Source of the DNA: Roseiarcus fermentans
GTDB lineage: Bacteria; Pseudomonadota; Alphaproteobacteria; Rhizobiales; Beijerinckiaceae
Assembly: GCF_003315135.1 (NCBI RefSeq)
Contig: NZ_QNRK01000029.1
Location: forward strand, 1 to 64,000
Length of the DNA: 64,000 nucleotides
Direction: 5' to 3'
The notes below the pieces were generated by a model. That model did no database searches. It worked only from the letters and a program-made list of their open reading frames with translations, and had not been told where the DNA came from. Of the stretch, positions 41,779 through 51,453 are shown piece after piece; the first letter of the stretch is position 1, and every line of letters starts with the position of its first letter. Made by a program: the position numbers and the translations under genes.

Positions 41779-41872
41779 CGCGTCTGGCGCCGAGGATTTG
41801 CCGGCAAGGGGCCGACGCCGGCGCAAACGGAAGCGCCGACCCGGGACGCGTTCCGGCTCAGCGGCCTGCCGC

Positions 41873-43531
41873 TTACGCGTCGTTGCCGAAGCGTTGCGGC
41901 AGGGGGATGGGACCGGCGTCGCCGTCGGCCTCCCGTTCGACGCGCCTGCGACCCGGGGCCGGGACGGCCGGCGGGTCGGAAGGCGTCTTGCGCAGCGAAA
42001 CGGTCAAGCTTGGCGCGCCTCGGGTTCTGCCGAATCCGTCGATCACTTCGAACCCGGACGCCGCATTGAAGGTGTGGACGCCGAACCGGTCGCTCGTGAT
42101 CCTGGCGACCTGCGTCTGTTCGAGACCGGCGCGGTCGATTCGGTCGATGCGCCAAAGGGCGATCGCCGAGCCATAACTGGGCGAGCAGTCCTGCACGGGC
42201 CGCAGGCGCTCGCCGCGGAAGGCGATGACGCCGCCGCCCGAGCGCGCGGCGCGCGCGTCGAGAACGACCGGATTGTCGGCGCAGGGGCGCCAGGGTCCGC
42301 GGATGTCGGGCGCGTAATAGGCATTGAGGACGTCCCAGCCGGTGGAGCGCCTGACCCGCGTCGCGGCGAACATCCACCAGCCTTCGCCGTCGCGCATCAC
42401 GGTCGCGTCATAGGCGGCGACGCCTTCGAGGAGCGTGGCTTCCCGCCGCCAGCGAAACGGAAAATCGACCGCGCGATAGAGGTCGACCCTGGCCCGGTCG
42501 CCCGATTCCGGGATCATCCAGACGGCGCCGTCGCTCTCGAACACGTGTGGATAGGACAGGTGGCAATCGTCCTCGAGCGCAGGGCGGGGGGGCGAGAGAG
42601 CGCCGTCGTCCTCGAACATGGCGACGGCGATGCGGCCGCGCAGTGTAGCGAATGAAAACTCCTCCATGAATACGGCCGTGCGGCCGCGGTGGCGCAACAC
42701 GAAAGGGTCGGCGAAATAGCGGCGCCCGTCGTCGGGCACGACCGCGAAATCGCCGTCCCGCCCCTCGATCAGGCCGACGCCCCCGGTCTTGCGCCAGGCG
42801 ACCGACCACTGCTCGCGCCCGGCCAGCCGAAGCGACAGATAGCGGTTCACTTTCCAGGCCAGGCTCGAGGCCACGAAGGCGAGGGACCCGGCGACGGAAG
42901 CGTCGCGGCGCGGCGGCGTGAGGCGCCGCGTGACCGGAATCGGCTGCCGCTCGAGCGCCTTGATCACCAGTTCGACGGCGATCGAGCAGGCATTGTCGAT
43001 GGCGTGCAAGAGGACCTTGCGATCCGCCAGCGCCGGCGTCGCCGTCACGCTGTCGAGGGGGCGCTCGGCGTCGTCGATCGCGATGACGATCCGGCGGTTG
43101 TCGAGCAGCGCCGACACGAGGCCGATCTCGCCCGGCATCCCGTCGAACAGCGGCGTCAGCACGCGCCGGCCGCCGGGACACAGGCGTCCCGTGCAGTCGA
43201 TGGCGGAATCGAAGCCGTGGCCTCTCTCGATGTCCGCAATCGGCAGCGATGCGATTTCAGCCGCGTCCACCGTGTCGACGGCTGCGCCGGACGGAATCCG
43301 GTAGAGGATGCGCTCGAGTTCGAACGCCACCCGGCAGGCGGCGGGTAGACGGACGGCGTTGTCGAGGGCGAGGAGAAGCACCGCGACGTCGTAACGGACG
43401 CGCAGGGCCTCGATCAGCCACAGGTGCCAGCGCAGAACGCCGCCCTTGTCGAGCGCGATGGTCACGAGCCGCCGATCTTGTCCTGGGTCCGACCGGACCG
43501 TGCCTGGGACGGGCTGTTGATGCGGATTCAT
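41873..43531 (-). CDS. Beta-propeller glycan-active protein (glucosamine inositolphosphorylceramide transferase-like domain)
   Basis: This encodes a 552-aa protein. The N-terminal part (about 20-240) is alpha/beta and resembles the hydrolase or formyltransferase-like half seen before such domains. The C-terminal part (about 245-520) is a beta-propeller-like region, similar to the GH43/68-like domain named after glucosamine inositolphosphorylceramide transferase. Marks are YFADPFVLRHRGRTAVFMEEF, GRIAVAMFEDDG, HLSYPHVFESDGAVWMIPESG and GWWMFAATRV. Such proteins occur in polysaccharide loci. The ATG at 43531 is favoured over a TTG at 43567. It follows a methyltransferase on the same strand. Confidence 0.75.
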   Translation of the reverse strand: MNPHQQPVPGTVRSDPGQDRRLVTIALDKGGVLRWHLWLIEALRVRYDVAVLLLALDNAVRLPAACRVAFELERILYRIPSGAAVDTVDAAEIASLPIADIERGHGFDSAIDCTGRLCPGGRRVLTPLFDGMPGEIGLVSALLDNRRIVIAIDDAERPLDSVTATPALADRKVLLHAIDNACSIAVELVIKALERQPIPVTRRLTPPRRDASVAGSLAFVASSLAWKVNRYLSLRLAGREQWSVAWRKTGGVGLIEGRDGDFAVVPDDGRRYFADPFVLRHRGRTAVFMEEFSFATLRGRIAVAMFEDDGALSPPRPALEDDCHLSYPHVFESDGAVWMIPESGDRARVDLYRAVDFPFRWRREATLLEGVAAYDATVMRDGEGWWMFAATRVRRSTGWDVLNAYYAPDIRGPWRPCADNPVVLDARAARSGGGVIAFRGERLRPVQDCSPSYGSAIALWRIDRIDRAGLEQTQVARITSDRFGVHTFNAASGFEVIDGFGRTRGAPSLTVSLRKTPSDPPAVPAPGRRRVEREADGDAGPIPLPQRFGNDA

Positions 43532-43570
43532 GTTGCGCTCTCGCCCGCTGATGAGAATGTGGTTCAATAT

Positions 43571-44461
43571 TCAGACTTTGTATCCGATGAATTTCACCCC
43601 GATCAGAGGATAGGCGAACAATTTTCTCAACCGACTCGGAAGTCGTGCGATCGCCTTCTCATACATCAAGACCGGCCACAGCGGAATCGGGGCGTACAAG
43701 ACCAGGCCTTTATAATTCAAAATGAAGCGGAACCGACGGAATCCAACTGCCGTAAAGATTTTGACGAGATCTGCATTGCTGTATTCGCGCAGATGGAATC
43801 CGCGCGGCGTACTGTCGAAATATTGTGAGATGTCGTGAGGGCCGCCGAGGCGGTTCGGCGTTATGCAGAGATACACGCCTCCCGGGCGCAAGGCGCGGAA
43901 CACCTGGGAGAGTTGTTCGAACGCGTCGTCCGCGTGTAAATGCTCCATCAACTGGTTGCTGTAGACGATGTCGACGCTCCCGGGCGGAACCGGAATCTCG
44001 ACGCCGTCTGTGAGCAGTAAAGTGAAATTACAAGGAAATTCGACTCCTCTGGCAATTTCGTCCGAGACTTCCAACGCATAGACACGCTTAACTTCGTTTG
44101 CGATTTGAACCGCGAGACTACAGTCACCGGCGCCGATTTCCAGGTAGGTCATGTTCGGATTGATAAACGACCGCAGTATGCTGAATTGTCTGCTCGTCTC
44201 GTCATCCGCTCTTCTCGGCGACGTCTTCATGACATTCTGGGGATGGTCGGGAACGAGAGAGAACAGCTCATTGTAGACGGCTGTGTAAAGCATGCGGCGT
44301 TCGGCGCGCGACGCCGCCCGCAATCGATCTGAGAGCTGACGCTCGACGGTGTAATGACGGGTGATCTGTTCAATCGATCGTTTCACGATAAATTGAAATC
44401 CCTGATTAGCGGTCAAAGCAGAAACGGCGAATTGCCGCCAAATCGCCGGCTGCGCAACCAT
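43571..44461 (-). CDS. SAM-dependent methyltransferase
   Basis: This encodes a 296-aa class I methyltransferase. SAM motif I is YLEIGAGDCSLAVQIA near residue 101, motif II VYALEVSDEIARG, and post-I VDIVYSNQLMEHLHADD. The motif GGVYLCITPNRLGGPHDISQYF is typical of small-molecule or sugar methyltransferases in surface-polysaccharide loci. The gene has fewer GC-ending codons than its neighbours and may have been acquired. The start has no evident Shine-Dalgarno. It lies just before the propeller-protein gene (39-bp gap to its ATG) and is divergent from the exopolysaccharide genes. Confidence 0.85.
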   Translation of the reverse strand: MVAQPAIWRQFAVSALTANQGFQFIVKRSIEQITRHYTVERQLSDRLRAASRAERRMLYTAVYNELFSLVPDHPQNVMKTSPRRADDETSRQFSILRSFINPNMTYLEIGAGDCSLAVQIANEVKRVYALEVSDEIARGVEFPCNFTLLLTDGVEIPVPPGSVDIVYSNQLMEHLHADDAFEQLSQVFRALRPGGVYLCITPNRLGGPHDISQYFDSTPRGFHLREYSNADLVKIFTAVGFRRFRFILNYKGLVLYAPIPLWPVLMYEKAIARLPSRLRKLFAYPLIGVKFIGYKV

Positions 44462-44995
44462 TGACTGTCAGGCTGGCAGCCGTGTCACGCGACGAAAGGC
44501 TCTCGCCCGCGTTTCAACGCCACACTGTATGTTTGCATTGTTATTGCGTGTCTCGCCGACACTTGCAACGAGAACGAGTGATAGCATGATAGCGACGCGC
44601 GTGCAAAGCTTGTCGGTCGAGGCTGCATTGTAAACAGAGTCATCTTTGCGACTGCATGATACGGAATGACTCCAAAGTTGGGGTTTGGTCTTGGGTATGT
44701 ATACCCATTTCGACTAAAACGCACCTTTCGGTTCCTTTTGTGATCGCGGTGTGATATGAGCATACCGCTCTTGATAGCAAAATCTTGTATAAATACCAAG
44801 AATGAGCTATTGGACATCGTCAACGGTTTGACATAAAATTGTTATTAGTGACAACTTGGGGCTTATCGAGAGTATAATGTCACGTATACCCTAGATTATA
44901 GAGGGTCTCTACGTTCATATTGCGGATCCAGGTCGCTTCCTTCGGGCGAGCGACTGTGTGGGACGCGTTCTCTATCCAGTCGGAGGGTTCACGTT
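44462..44995. promoter_or_regulatory. AT-rich divergent control region of the polysaccharide locus
   Basis: This 534-bp spacer has no gene that I trust; a 112-codon minus frame lacks recognisable content. It holds a perfect palindrome TGGGTAT-GT-ATACCCA (44692-44707), TTGACA near 44829, TATAAT near 44873 and TAGAG-GGT-CTCTA near 44898. These look like operator and promoter parts for the + strand operon starting at 44996. Which one is used cannot be told. Confidence 0.5.
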
Positions 44996-45814
44996 ATGTC
45001 GGAGCGAATAGACCTGACAGAGCGTTTGGAAGGCGCGGGGCTACGAGGCTTGGCGCCCTCCGATGCGCCGACGCCTGAGACCTTGTCCTTCCTCGATCCC
45101 GCGTGGCGGCACGTGCCGATCCCCAGGGTCAGCGTCGTGATGCCGACCCTCAACGAGGCGCCGAACCTGGCGCACGTGATTCCACAGATCCCGAACTGGG
45201 TCCACGAGGTGATCGTCGTGGACGGACGGTCCACCGACGGCACGGTCGAGGTCGCCCGTCAGCTTCGCCGGGACGTTCGCGTCGTTCTGGAGAGCAAGCG
45301 CGGGAAGGGGGCGGCGTTGCGCGCCGGATTCGCCTGCGCGACCGGCGACATCATCGTCACGATCGACGCCGACGGGTCGATGAACCCCAATGAAATGATC
45401 CTCCTCGTCGGCGCTCTGCTCGCCGGCGCCGACTTCGCCAAGGGTTCCCGCTTCATCGAAGGCGGCGGGAGCACTGACCTTTCGACGTTCCGCGCGCTCG
45501 GCAACTGGGGGCTGACCACCTCCGTACGCCTTCTCTACGGCTGCCGCTTCAGCGATCTCTGCTATGGCTACATGGCGTTCTGGCGACGCTGGACTCCTCT
45601 GTTCGACGGCGAGACCGACGGCTTCGAGATCGAAACCGTCCTGTGCGTCCGGGCCCTGCAGCACGGGCTCAAGATCGCCGAGGTCGCGAGCCGCGAGGCC
45701 GAGCGCGTCCACGGCGTGAGCAATCTGCGCGCGATCCCGGACGGTTGGCGGGTGCTTCGCACAATCCTGCGCGAAAGGGTGGCGCCGAATTCGTCCCGGG
45801 CGGCGTCGGCATGA
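44996..45814 (+). CDS. Family 2 glycosyltransferase
   Basis: This encodes a 272-aa GT-A-fold glycosyltransferase of the dolichyl-phosphate mannose synthase-like type. The N-terminal nucleotide-binding block is VSVVMPTLNEAPNLAHVIPQ, then VIVVDGRSTDGT, and the DxD motif is TIDADGSMNPNE. It lacks C-terminal membrane helices, so it probably adds a sugar to a lipid carrier at the inner membrane face. GGAGGG lies about 8 nt upstream. First gene of the exopolysaccharide operon; its stop overlaps the next start (ATGA). Confidence 0.9.
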   Translation: MSERIDLTERLEGAGLRGLAPSDAPTPETLSFLDPAWRHVPIPRVSVVMPTLNEAPNLAHVIPQIPNWVHEVIVVDGRSTDGTVEVARQLRRDVRVVLESKRGKGAALRAGFACATGDIIVTIDADGSMNPNEMILLVGALLAGADFAKGSRFIEGGGSTDLSTFRALGNWGLTTSVRLLYGCRFSDLCYGYMAFWRRWTPLFDGETDGFEIETVLCVRALQHGLKIAEVASREAERVHGVSNLRAIPDGWRVLRTILRERVAPNSSRAASA

Positions 45815-47034
45815 CCACCGCCGCCTCCGGATCGTGGCCGCTCGGGGTCTTTCCCGGCTCGTCGGCCGCCGCGCCGCGGCCGGCGGCCGCGAGTCTCGAC
45901 GACGGAGGCCCCGCGCGAATCCTGATGGTCAGCGCGCGGTTCTTTCCCCTCGCCGGGGGGGTCGAGACCCATGTCTACGAGACCGCGCGCCGGCTGGCGG
46001 CGCGCGGCTTGCGCGTCGACCTGCTCACGACCGACACGACCGGCGCCCTGCCGGCCCGGGACCATCTCGACGGCGTGTCGATCATCCGGGTTCCGGCGTG
46101 GCCGCGGGGGTCGGACGTGCGCTTCGCCCCGCGGATCTACGACGTGATCGCCGCCGGGCGGTGGGACATCGTCCATGTCCAGGGATACCACACCTTCGTT
46201 GCGCCGATCGCCATGGACGCGGCGCGGCGCGCCGGGTTGCCGTTCGTGCTCACGTTCCATAGCGGCGGCCATTCCTCGCCGCTGCGCAGGGCGGTGCGCG
46301 GCGCCCAGCGCCTGGCGCTTCGGCCGCTGGTCAACGGGGCGGCCCGGCTGATCGGCGTCTCGCGCTACGAGGCCGATTTCTTCAGCCGGACGATGGGCGT
46401 CGCGCGGCACCGGTTCCACGTCGTCCCGAACGGCGGCGAGCTTCCCCGTCCGGCGGTCGGCCGGACGCGCCGGTCGGGCGATCGTCTGATCGTTTCGATC
46501 GGACGACTCGAGCGCTACAAGGGCCACCACCGGGCGATCGAGGCGATGCCCCATATCCTGAGCCGACTGCCCGGCGCGCGTCTGCGCGTGCTCGGCGAAG
46601 GCCCCTACGAACGTCCGCTGCGCCGGCTCGTCGCTCGCCTCGGTCTCGCCGACGCGGTGACGATCGGGGGCATACCGTCCGGCGACCGGCGGGCGATGGC
46701 CGATCTCTTGGCGAGCGCCGACCTGGTCGTCCTCTTCAGCGACTACGAGGCCCATCCGGTGGCGGTGATGGAGGCGCTGGCGCTCGGCCGCAAGATCGTC
46801 GTCAGCGAGGCCGCCGGACTGGCCGAGATCGTCGCCGAGGGCCGCGCGCGCGGCGCGCCGCCGGCTTGCCGCGCCGAGGAGCGCGCCCGGCTCATGGTCG
46901 AGATGATGGAGGAGGGGCCCATTCCCGAAGCGGTTGCGCTTCCAACCTGGGAGGATTGCGTCGATAGCTTGTTGTCGATCTATCGTGACGCGCTCGGCCG
47001 CGAGCGGGACGCAACGCGGGCGGCAGGCGTCTGA
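45811..47034 (+). CDS. Family 4 glycosyltransferase
   Basis: This encodes a 407-aa GT-B-fold glycosyltransferase. The N-terminal domain begins ILMVSARFFPLAGGVETHVYETARRLAARG after a 35-residue Ala/Pro-rich lead. The donor-binding domain has SIGRLERYKGHHRAIEAMP, LGEGPYERPLRRLV and the E-x7-E-type region SDYEAHPVAVMEALALGRKIVVSE. The ATG overlaps the preceding stop. The frame is open well upstream inside the previous gene, but the overlap start fits the operon. It probably extends the repeat unit. Confidence 0.9.
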   Translation: MTTAASGSWPLGVFPGSSAAAPRPAAASLDDGGPARILMVSARFFPLAGGVETHVYETARRLAARGLRVDLLTTDTTGALPARDHLDGVSIIRVPAWPRGSDVRFAPRIYDVIAAGRWDIVHVQGYHTFVAPIAMDAARRAGLPFVLTFHSGGHSSPLRRAVRGAQRLALRPLVNGAARLIGVSRYEADFFSRTMGVARHRFHVVPNGGELPRPAVGRTRRSGDRLIVSIGRLERYKGHHRAIEAMPHILSRLPGARLRVLGEGPYERPLRRLVARLGLADAVTIGGIPSGDRRAMADLLASADLVVLFSDYEAHPVAVMEALALGRKIVVSEAAGLAEIVAEGRARGAPPACRAEERARLMVEMMEEGPIPEAVALPTWEDCVDSLLSIYRDALGRERDATRAAGV

Positions 47035-47073
47035 GATGAGGCCTTCCGACCCCCGCTGCGCCTGCGGTCCGTC

Positions 47074-49275
47074 ATGATCGCGACCGTTTTCCGCTGGCTC
47101 GGCTATGGCTGCGACCCGCGCGGACTCGACTGCGTCGAGCCCGCCGAAAGCGCGGGCTGGGCGCCGCTGCTGGCGCTCGTCGCCGCCGCCGCGCTCCTCG
47201 GCATGGCCTTCGCCGAGCGCTTGTCGCTCGTCGGCTCGTTTCCCGCCGAAGCGGCGTTCTGGCCCGGCGTGGCCGTGATCATCGTTCCGGCGGCGATGCG
47301 GATCGCCTGGCCGCGCGTGTCCCGGACCGAGAGGATCTGGCTGCTCAACGTCGTGACGATCAGTCTCTATCTCACCCGGGTCATCGCCAGCCCCACCACT
47401 TTCTACGGCCATGACGAGTATTTACACTGGTCGAGCACGATCGACGTTCTCGAGCGCCACCATCTTTTCACCGTCAACACGCTCCTGCAGGTCGGCCCCT
47501 CCTATCCGGCGCTCGAGATCGTGACCGCGGCCCTGGTCCAGTTGACCGGGCTCGGCGTCATTCCCTGCGCCATCCTGCTCGTCGGCGTCCTGCGCCTGCT
47601 GTGCGTGTCGCTCGTGTTCCTGGTGTTCGAGGCCGTCTCCCGGTCGTCGTGGGTGGCGGCGCTGGCGGCCGTCGTCTACATGGCGAACAGCAACTTCTAC
47701 ACATTCCTCGGTTCCTTTTCTTATGAAACCATTGCCGTCGACTTTCTGTTCGCTGCGATCTTCGTCGCGCTCCTGGTTTCTCGGCGGCCCGAAGCGCGCG
47801 GGACGCGGTCGGCGGCCGCGTCGACCGCCGGGCTGGTGGTCGTCAACGCCGCCATTCTCTTCGCCCTCGCCGTCAGCCATCACCTGACATCCTGGATCGG
47901 CGTCCTGATTCTCGCGTCTGTGGCGGTCGCGGCCTTCGTGCGCGGCGACCGCAGGACCGGATGGTCGGTCGGGGCGTTCGCCCTCATGGCGTTCCTCGCC
48001 AATGAAGTCTGGAAGTCGGTCTCGGGCGGCCGGGCCGACCTCTATATCGAAGACCTCCTGGCGATGTCCCTGCGCGCCTTCTTCGGCTTCCTCCGGGGGA
48101 GCCGGGCCGGACGCATGCTGTTCGAGTCCGCCGACGGCGCGCAGCAGCCGGCCGTCTACCGGGTGGTCGCGATCCTGTCGGTCGCACTCGTTTCGGCGGG
48201 ACTGGTCGTCGGCTTCTTCCGCGCTCTGGGTCTACCGGGCGGGCGCGCCGCGTCCGCGTCCGCCGCCGGCCCGAAGCCGGCGGTTCTCGGCATGCGCGAC
48301 AACGCCTTCGCGATCGTGCTGACCCTGCTGACGTTCCTGTTTCCGGTGAGCGTCGCGATGCGGCTGACGGGCGGCGGCTGGGAACTGGGCAACCGGATGT
48401 CGGCCTTCGTCTTTCTCGGCGTCGGCCTCGTGGTCGCGGTCGGCGCGGCGAGGGTCTGGATCACGCCGCGGGCGAGCCGGACGCGAGCCGCCTTCGCGGG
48501 CCTCGGCCTCGTGGTCCTGCTGGTCGGCGGAATGATCAGCGAACTCCCGCCCGATCTCCTCGCCGGGCCCTACCGCGCGGCGGCCGACGGCAGCTCAGTC
48601 GAGCCGATGGGGATCGCGACCGCCGAATGGACGCGGGAATGGCTCGGGGAGGGGCGGCGGTTCGCCTCGGACCGGGTCAACCGTCTGCTGCTCGCGACCT
48701 ATGGCGGCCAGCGGATCGTCACCCAGGAACAGGACGGCGAGGAACTCGGGCTGACGATTTTCGACCCGACGTTCTCGCCCTGGGACCGCATGATGGTCCA
48801 GAACGCCGGCGCCAATTTCCTGCTGGTCGACCTGCGCCTTCAGCACGCCCGGCCGCTCTTCGGCTACTATTTCTCCGCCGGCGAGCCGCGCGATCTGCAC
48901 GCCGCGCCGCCGCTCGCCGCCGATCTGGAGAAGTTCGACGACCTCCTGCAGGTGGGCCGGATCTACGACAACGGCTACGAGGTCGTCTACGATGTCGGCG
49001 CCCTCGTGGAAGAGACGCCGCGCAACAGCGCCGCGCCGATCGACGGCGACACGGTCCGGCTCGACCGGGCGTCGTCGGTCGCGAGAACGGTCAAGGAACG
49101 CGACAAGGTCGGCTACGACGCCGCCTCGCCCGGTCCGCCCGAGCCGCCCGACAGCGATTCCCCCGGCGCGGCGCAGTCCCTGAAGCTGGAACAGGGCGCC
49201 GCGACGGCGAGCAGCCTCGGCGGCCGCGTCGTGGTCAATCAAGACGAGGGAGTCCTGCGCCATGTCGCGAAGTGA
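47074..49275 (+). CDS. Polytopic membrane protein of the polysaccharide locus
   Basis: This encodes a 733-aa protein. About 12-14 hydrophobic segments occupy residues 25-490, followed by a soluble C-terminal region of about 240 residues (including GGQRIVTQEQDGEELGL and FLLVDLRLQHARP). An early lumenal loop, HDEYLHWSSTIDVLERHH, has the acidic pair seen in GT-C-type lipid-linked glycosyltransferases and Wzy-like polymerases. It is likely a polymerase or sugar-transferring membrane enzyme. No family name can be given securely. It overlaps the next gene by 14 bp. Confidence 0.75.
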   Translation: MIATVFRWLGYGCDPRGLDCVEPAESAGWAPLLALVAAAALLGMAFAERLSLVGSFPAEAAFWPGVAVIIVPAAMRIAWPRVSRTERIWLLNVVTISLYLTRVIASPTTFYGHDEYLHWSSTIDVLERHHLFTVNTLLQVGPSYPALEIVTAALVQLTGLGVIPCAILLVGVLRLLCVSLVFLVFEAVSRSSWVAALAAVVYMANSNFYTFLGSFSYETIAVDFLFAAIFVALLVSRRPEARGTRSAAASTAGLVVVNAAILFALAVSHHLTSWIGVLILASVAVAAFVRGDRRTGWSVGAFALMAFLANEVWKSVSGGRADLYIEDLLAMSLRAFFGFLRGSRAGRMLFESADGAQQPAVYRVVAILSVALVSAGLVVGFFRALGLPGGRAASASAAGPKPAVLGMRDNAFAIVLTLLTFLFPVSVAMRLTGGGWELGNRMSAFVFLGVGLVVAVGAARVWITPRASRTRAAFAGLGLVVLLVGGMISELPPDLLAGPYRAAADGSSVEPMGIATAEWTREWLGEGRRFASDRVNRLLLATYGGQRIVTQEQDGEELGLTIFDPTFSPWDRMMVQNAGANFLLVDLRLQHARPLFGYYFSAGEPRDLHAAPPLAADLEKFDDLLQVGRIYDNGYEVVYDVGALVEETPRNSAAPIDGDTVRLDRASSVARTVKERDKVGYDAASPGPPEPPDSDSPGAAQSLKLEQGAATASSLGGRVVVNQDEGVLRHVAK

Positions 49276-50164
49276 TTCCCGCGCCACGCTCCTCGAGCTC
49301 GCCGCCGCGCTGGCCTGCGTCGCGGTCCTGGGGTGGTCGCCCCATCCCCTCGTCGACCTGGCCGCGGCCGCGCCGCTCGTCGTCTATCTGCCGGGTCGCG
49401 CGGTCCTGCGCGCGCTCGACGCCGATCCCGAGGGGCGGCTCGAACGGGCTTCGGTGACGGTGGCGCTGAGCCTCGCGCTCGTGATCGTCTCGGGCCTGCT
49501 CCTGAACCTCGCGGATTCGATCACGCGGCAGGGCTTCCTCCTCTTGCTCGGCGCGATCGCCTGCGCGGCCTCGATCGTCGCCCTCGCGAGGGCGCCGCGC
49601 GCCGCCGCGCCGGCCGCGCCCGAAGCGCCGCGGGCGCAGCGAGCCACGGCGTGGGCCGCGAACCTGACGATGGCGACGCTGGCGGTCGCCCTCGCCGGCG
49701 CGGCCGTGGCGTTGGCGGTCGTCCTCAATCTCGACCGGCGCGACTTCGTGACCACGCAGCTTTGGGTGGTTCCGAAACAGGGGGATGCGGAGGCGGTGGT
49801 GATCGGATTGCGCAACGCCGAGGCGGGCGCGGAACGCTATGCGATCGAGGTGCTGGTGGACCACAGCCTCGTCCAGTCGTGGAGCGACGTGCCGCTGAAG
49901 CCTGGGGAAACCTGGACGACGACCTTCCGGTGGGCGGGCCTCGGCAAGTATCCGCGGCCTGTCCAACCCTTGAAGGAAGGGGCGCGCGGTCAAGGCGCGC
50001 CGCTCGCCACCGTCTCCGAACGGGTCGGCCTCGGCGCGGCGCCGCGCGTCGAAGCGCTCGTCTACCGCTCGGAAGACAGGTCCTCCGTCTACCGGCGGGC
50101 CTGGACAGCGCCGCAATGCGCGCTCGGCGACGACACGCATGGGAGGCCGCCATGCGTATTCTGA
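49262..50164 (+). CDS. DUF1616-like membrane protein
   Basis: This encodes a 300-aa protein. Four hydrophobic segments occupy about residues 10-165. A predicted extracytoplasmic beta-rich domain follows (TTQLWVVPKQGDAEAVVIGLRN...VLVDHSLVQSW, LKPGETWTTTF), which resembles DUF1616 proteins of archaeal and bacterial surface-glycan loci. The function is unknown; it may hold an assembly complex or bind the polymer. It overlaps both neighbours (14 and 13 bp), so it belongs to the same operon. Confidence 0.7.
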   Translation: MSRSDSRATLLELAAALACVAVLGWSPHPLVDLAAAAPLVVYLPGRAVLRALDADPEGRLERASVTVALSLALVIVSGLLLNLADSITRQGFLLLLGAIACAASIVALARAPRAAAPAAPEAPRAQRATAWAANLTMATLAVALAGAAVALAVVLNLDRRDFVTTQLWVVPKQGDAEAVVIGLRNAEAGAERYAIEVLVDHSLVQSWSDVPLKPGETWTTTFRWAGLGKYPRPVQPLKEGARGQGAPLATVSERVGLGAAPRVEALVYRSEDRSSVYRRAWTAPQCALGDDTHGRPPCVF

Positions 50165-51453
50165 TGCTGACGCAGTTCTACCACCCGGCGATCGGCGGCG
50201 AGGAGCGCCACGTGCGCGATCTGGCCGGCTTCCTGGTCGGACGCGGCCACCATGTCGCGGTCGCGACCGTCTGGCGCGACGGCCTGCCCGAGCGCGAGGT
50301 CGACCAGGGGGTGCGCATCGTCCGCATCAAGGGGCTGACGCAGCGCTGGCGCGGCCTCTTCACCGACCCGAACCGCACCCACGTTCCGCCCTTTCCCGAC
50401 CCGGGGCTGACCGCCGCACTTTGGCGCGTGATCGCCTCGGAGCGGATCGAGGTGGTGCACGCCCACAACTGGCTTCTCCACGCCTTCCTGCCGCTGAAGC
50501 GGGCGAACGGCCCGCGCCTCGTGGTGACGCTGCACGACCTGAGCCTCGCCTGCGTCACCAAGTCGGCCATCCATCGCGGCGAAACCTGCAGCGGCCCGGC
50601 CTTGCGCAAATGCGCCGCCTGCGCCGCCGATCACTACGGCGCGGCCAAGGGTTCGATCACGCTGGCGGCGAACTGGATGTCCGGCGGCCTCGAGCGGCGC
50701 CTCGTCGACCGCTTCCTGCCGGTGAGCGCCGCGGTCGCCGTCGGCAATCGTCTGGTCGACGGCCCGACCCCCTGGGAGGTGGTGCCCAACTTCGTCCGCG
50801 ACGACGTCGCCTCGCCCGGCGGCGCGGGAGACGAGCGCCTCGCCGGGCTGCCGCGCGAGCCCTTCATCCTGTTCGTCGGCGATCTTCGCCGCTTCAAGGG
50901 CGTCGCGGTGTTGAGCCGAGCCTACGCCGGGCTGGAGGGCGCGCCGCCTTTGGTCCTGATCGGCCGCAACTGTCCCGATACGCCGACGCAATGGCCCAGC
51001 AACACCCACGTCTTTCACGACTGGCCGCACGACGCGGTCATGCACGCCTGGAGCCGGAGCCTTGCCGGTGTCCTGCCGTCGATCGGGCCGGAAGCCTGCG
51101 CGACCGTGCTGATGGAGGGGATGGCGAGCGGCAGGCCGATGATCGCGACGCGGGTCGGCGGCAACCCGGACATCGTCCACCACGACGTCAACGGCCTGCT
51201 CGTGCGTCCGGGGGATTCCGACGGCCTGGCGCAGGCGATCGCCGCGCTCGCCGCCGACGAGGGGCTGCGCAGCCGGCTGGCGGCTGGGGCGCGGCGGACA
51301 GTGAAGGCGTTCATGGCGTCGAGCGTCGGTCCCCGCATCGAAGCGGTCTACCGCGACGTTCTCGACCACCGCCGGCCGGCCCCCGCGACCGCCGCCGGGA
51401 TCGGTTTCGGCGACTTGTGTCTACCCGGGGCAGGGGGCGAGGATGGCGGTTAG
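50152..51453 (+). CDS. Family 4 glycosyltransferase
   Basis: This encodes a 433-aa GT-B-fold glycosyltransferase. It starts MRILMLTQFYHPAIGGEERHVRDLA, has HAHNWLLHAFLPL, and the donor domain has ILFVGDLRRFKGVAVLSRAY and SIGPEACATVLMEGMASGRPMIAT. A Cys-rich insert (ACVTKSAIHRGETCSGPALRKCAAC, four Cys over about 30 residues) is known from some exopolysaccharide glycosyltransferases and may bind metal. GGGAGG lies 5 nt before the ATG at 50152. Confidence 0.9.
   Translation: MRILMLTQFYHPAIGGEERHVRDLAGFLVGRGHHVAVATVWRDGLPEREVDQGVRIVRIKGLTQRWRGLFTDPNRTHVPPFPDPGLTAALWRVIASERIEVVHAHNWLLHAFLPLKRANGPRLVVTLHDLSLACVTKSAIHRGETCSGPALRKCAACAADHYGAAKGSITLAANWMSGGLERRLVDRFLPVSAAVAVGNRLVDGPTPWEVVPNFVRDDVASPGGAGDERLAGLPREPFILFVGDLRRFKGVAVLSRAYAGLEGAPPLVLIGRNCPDTPTQWPSNTHVFHDWPHDAVMHAWSRSLAGVLPSIGPEACATVLMEGMASGRPMIATRVGGNPDIVHHDVNGLLVRPGDSDGLAQAIAALAADEGLRSRLAAGARRTVKAFMASSVGPRIEAVYRDVLDHRRPAPATAAGIGFGDLCLPGAGGEDGG

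Noticed and set aside
44485-44823. 112-codon minus-strand ORF in the AT-rich spacer
   Set aside because: No ribosome site, no recognisable content, and it lies across palindromes and promoter-like sequences.
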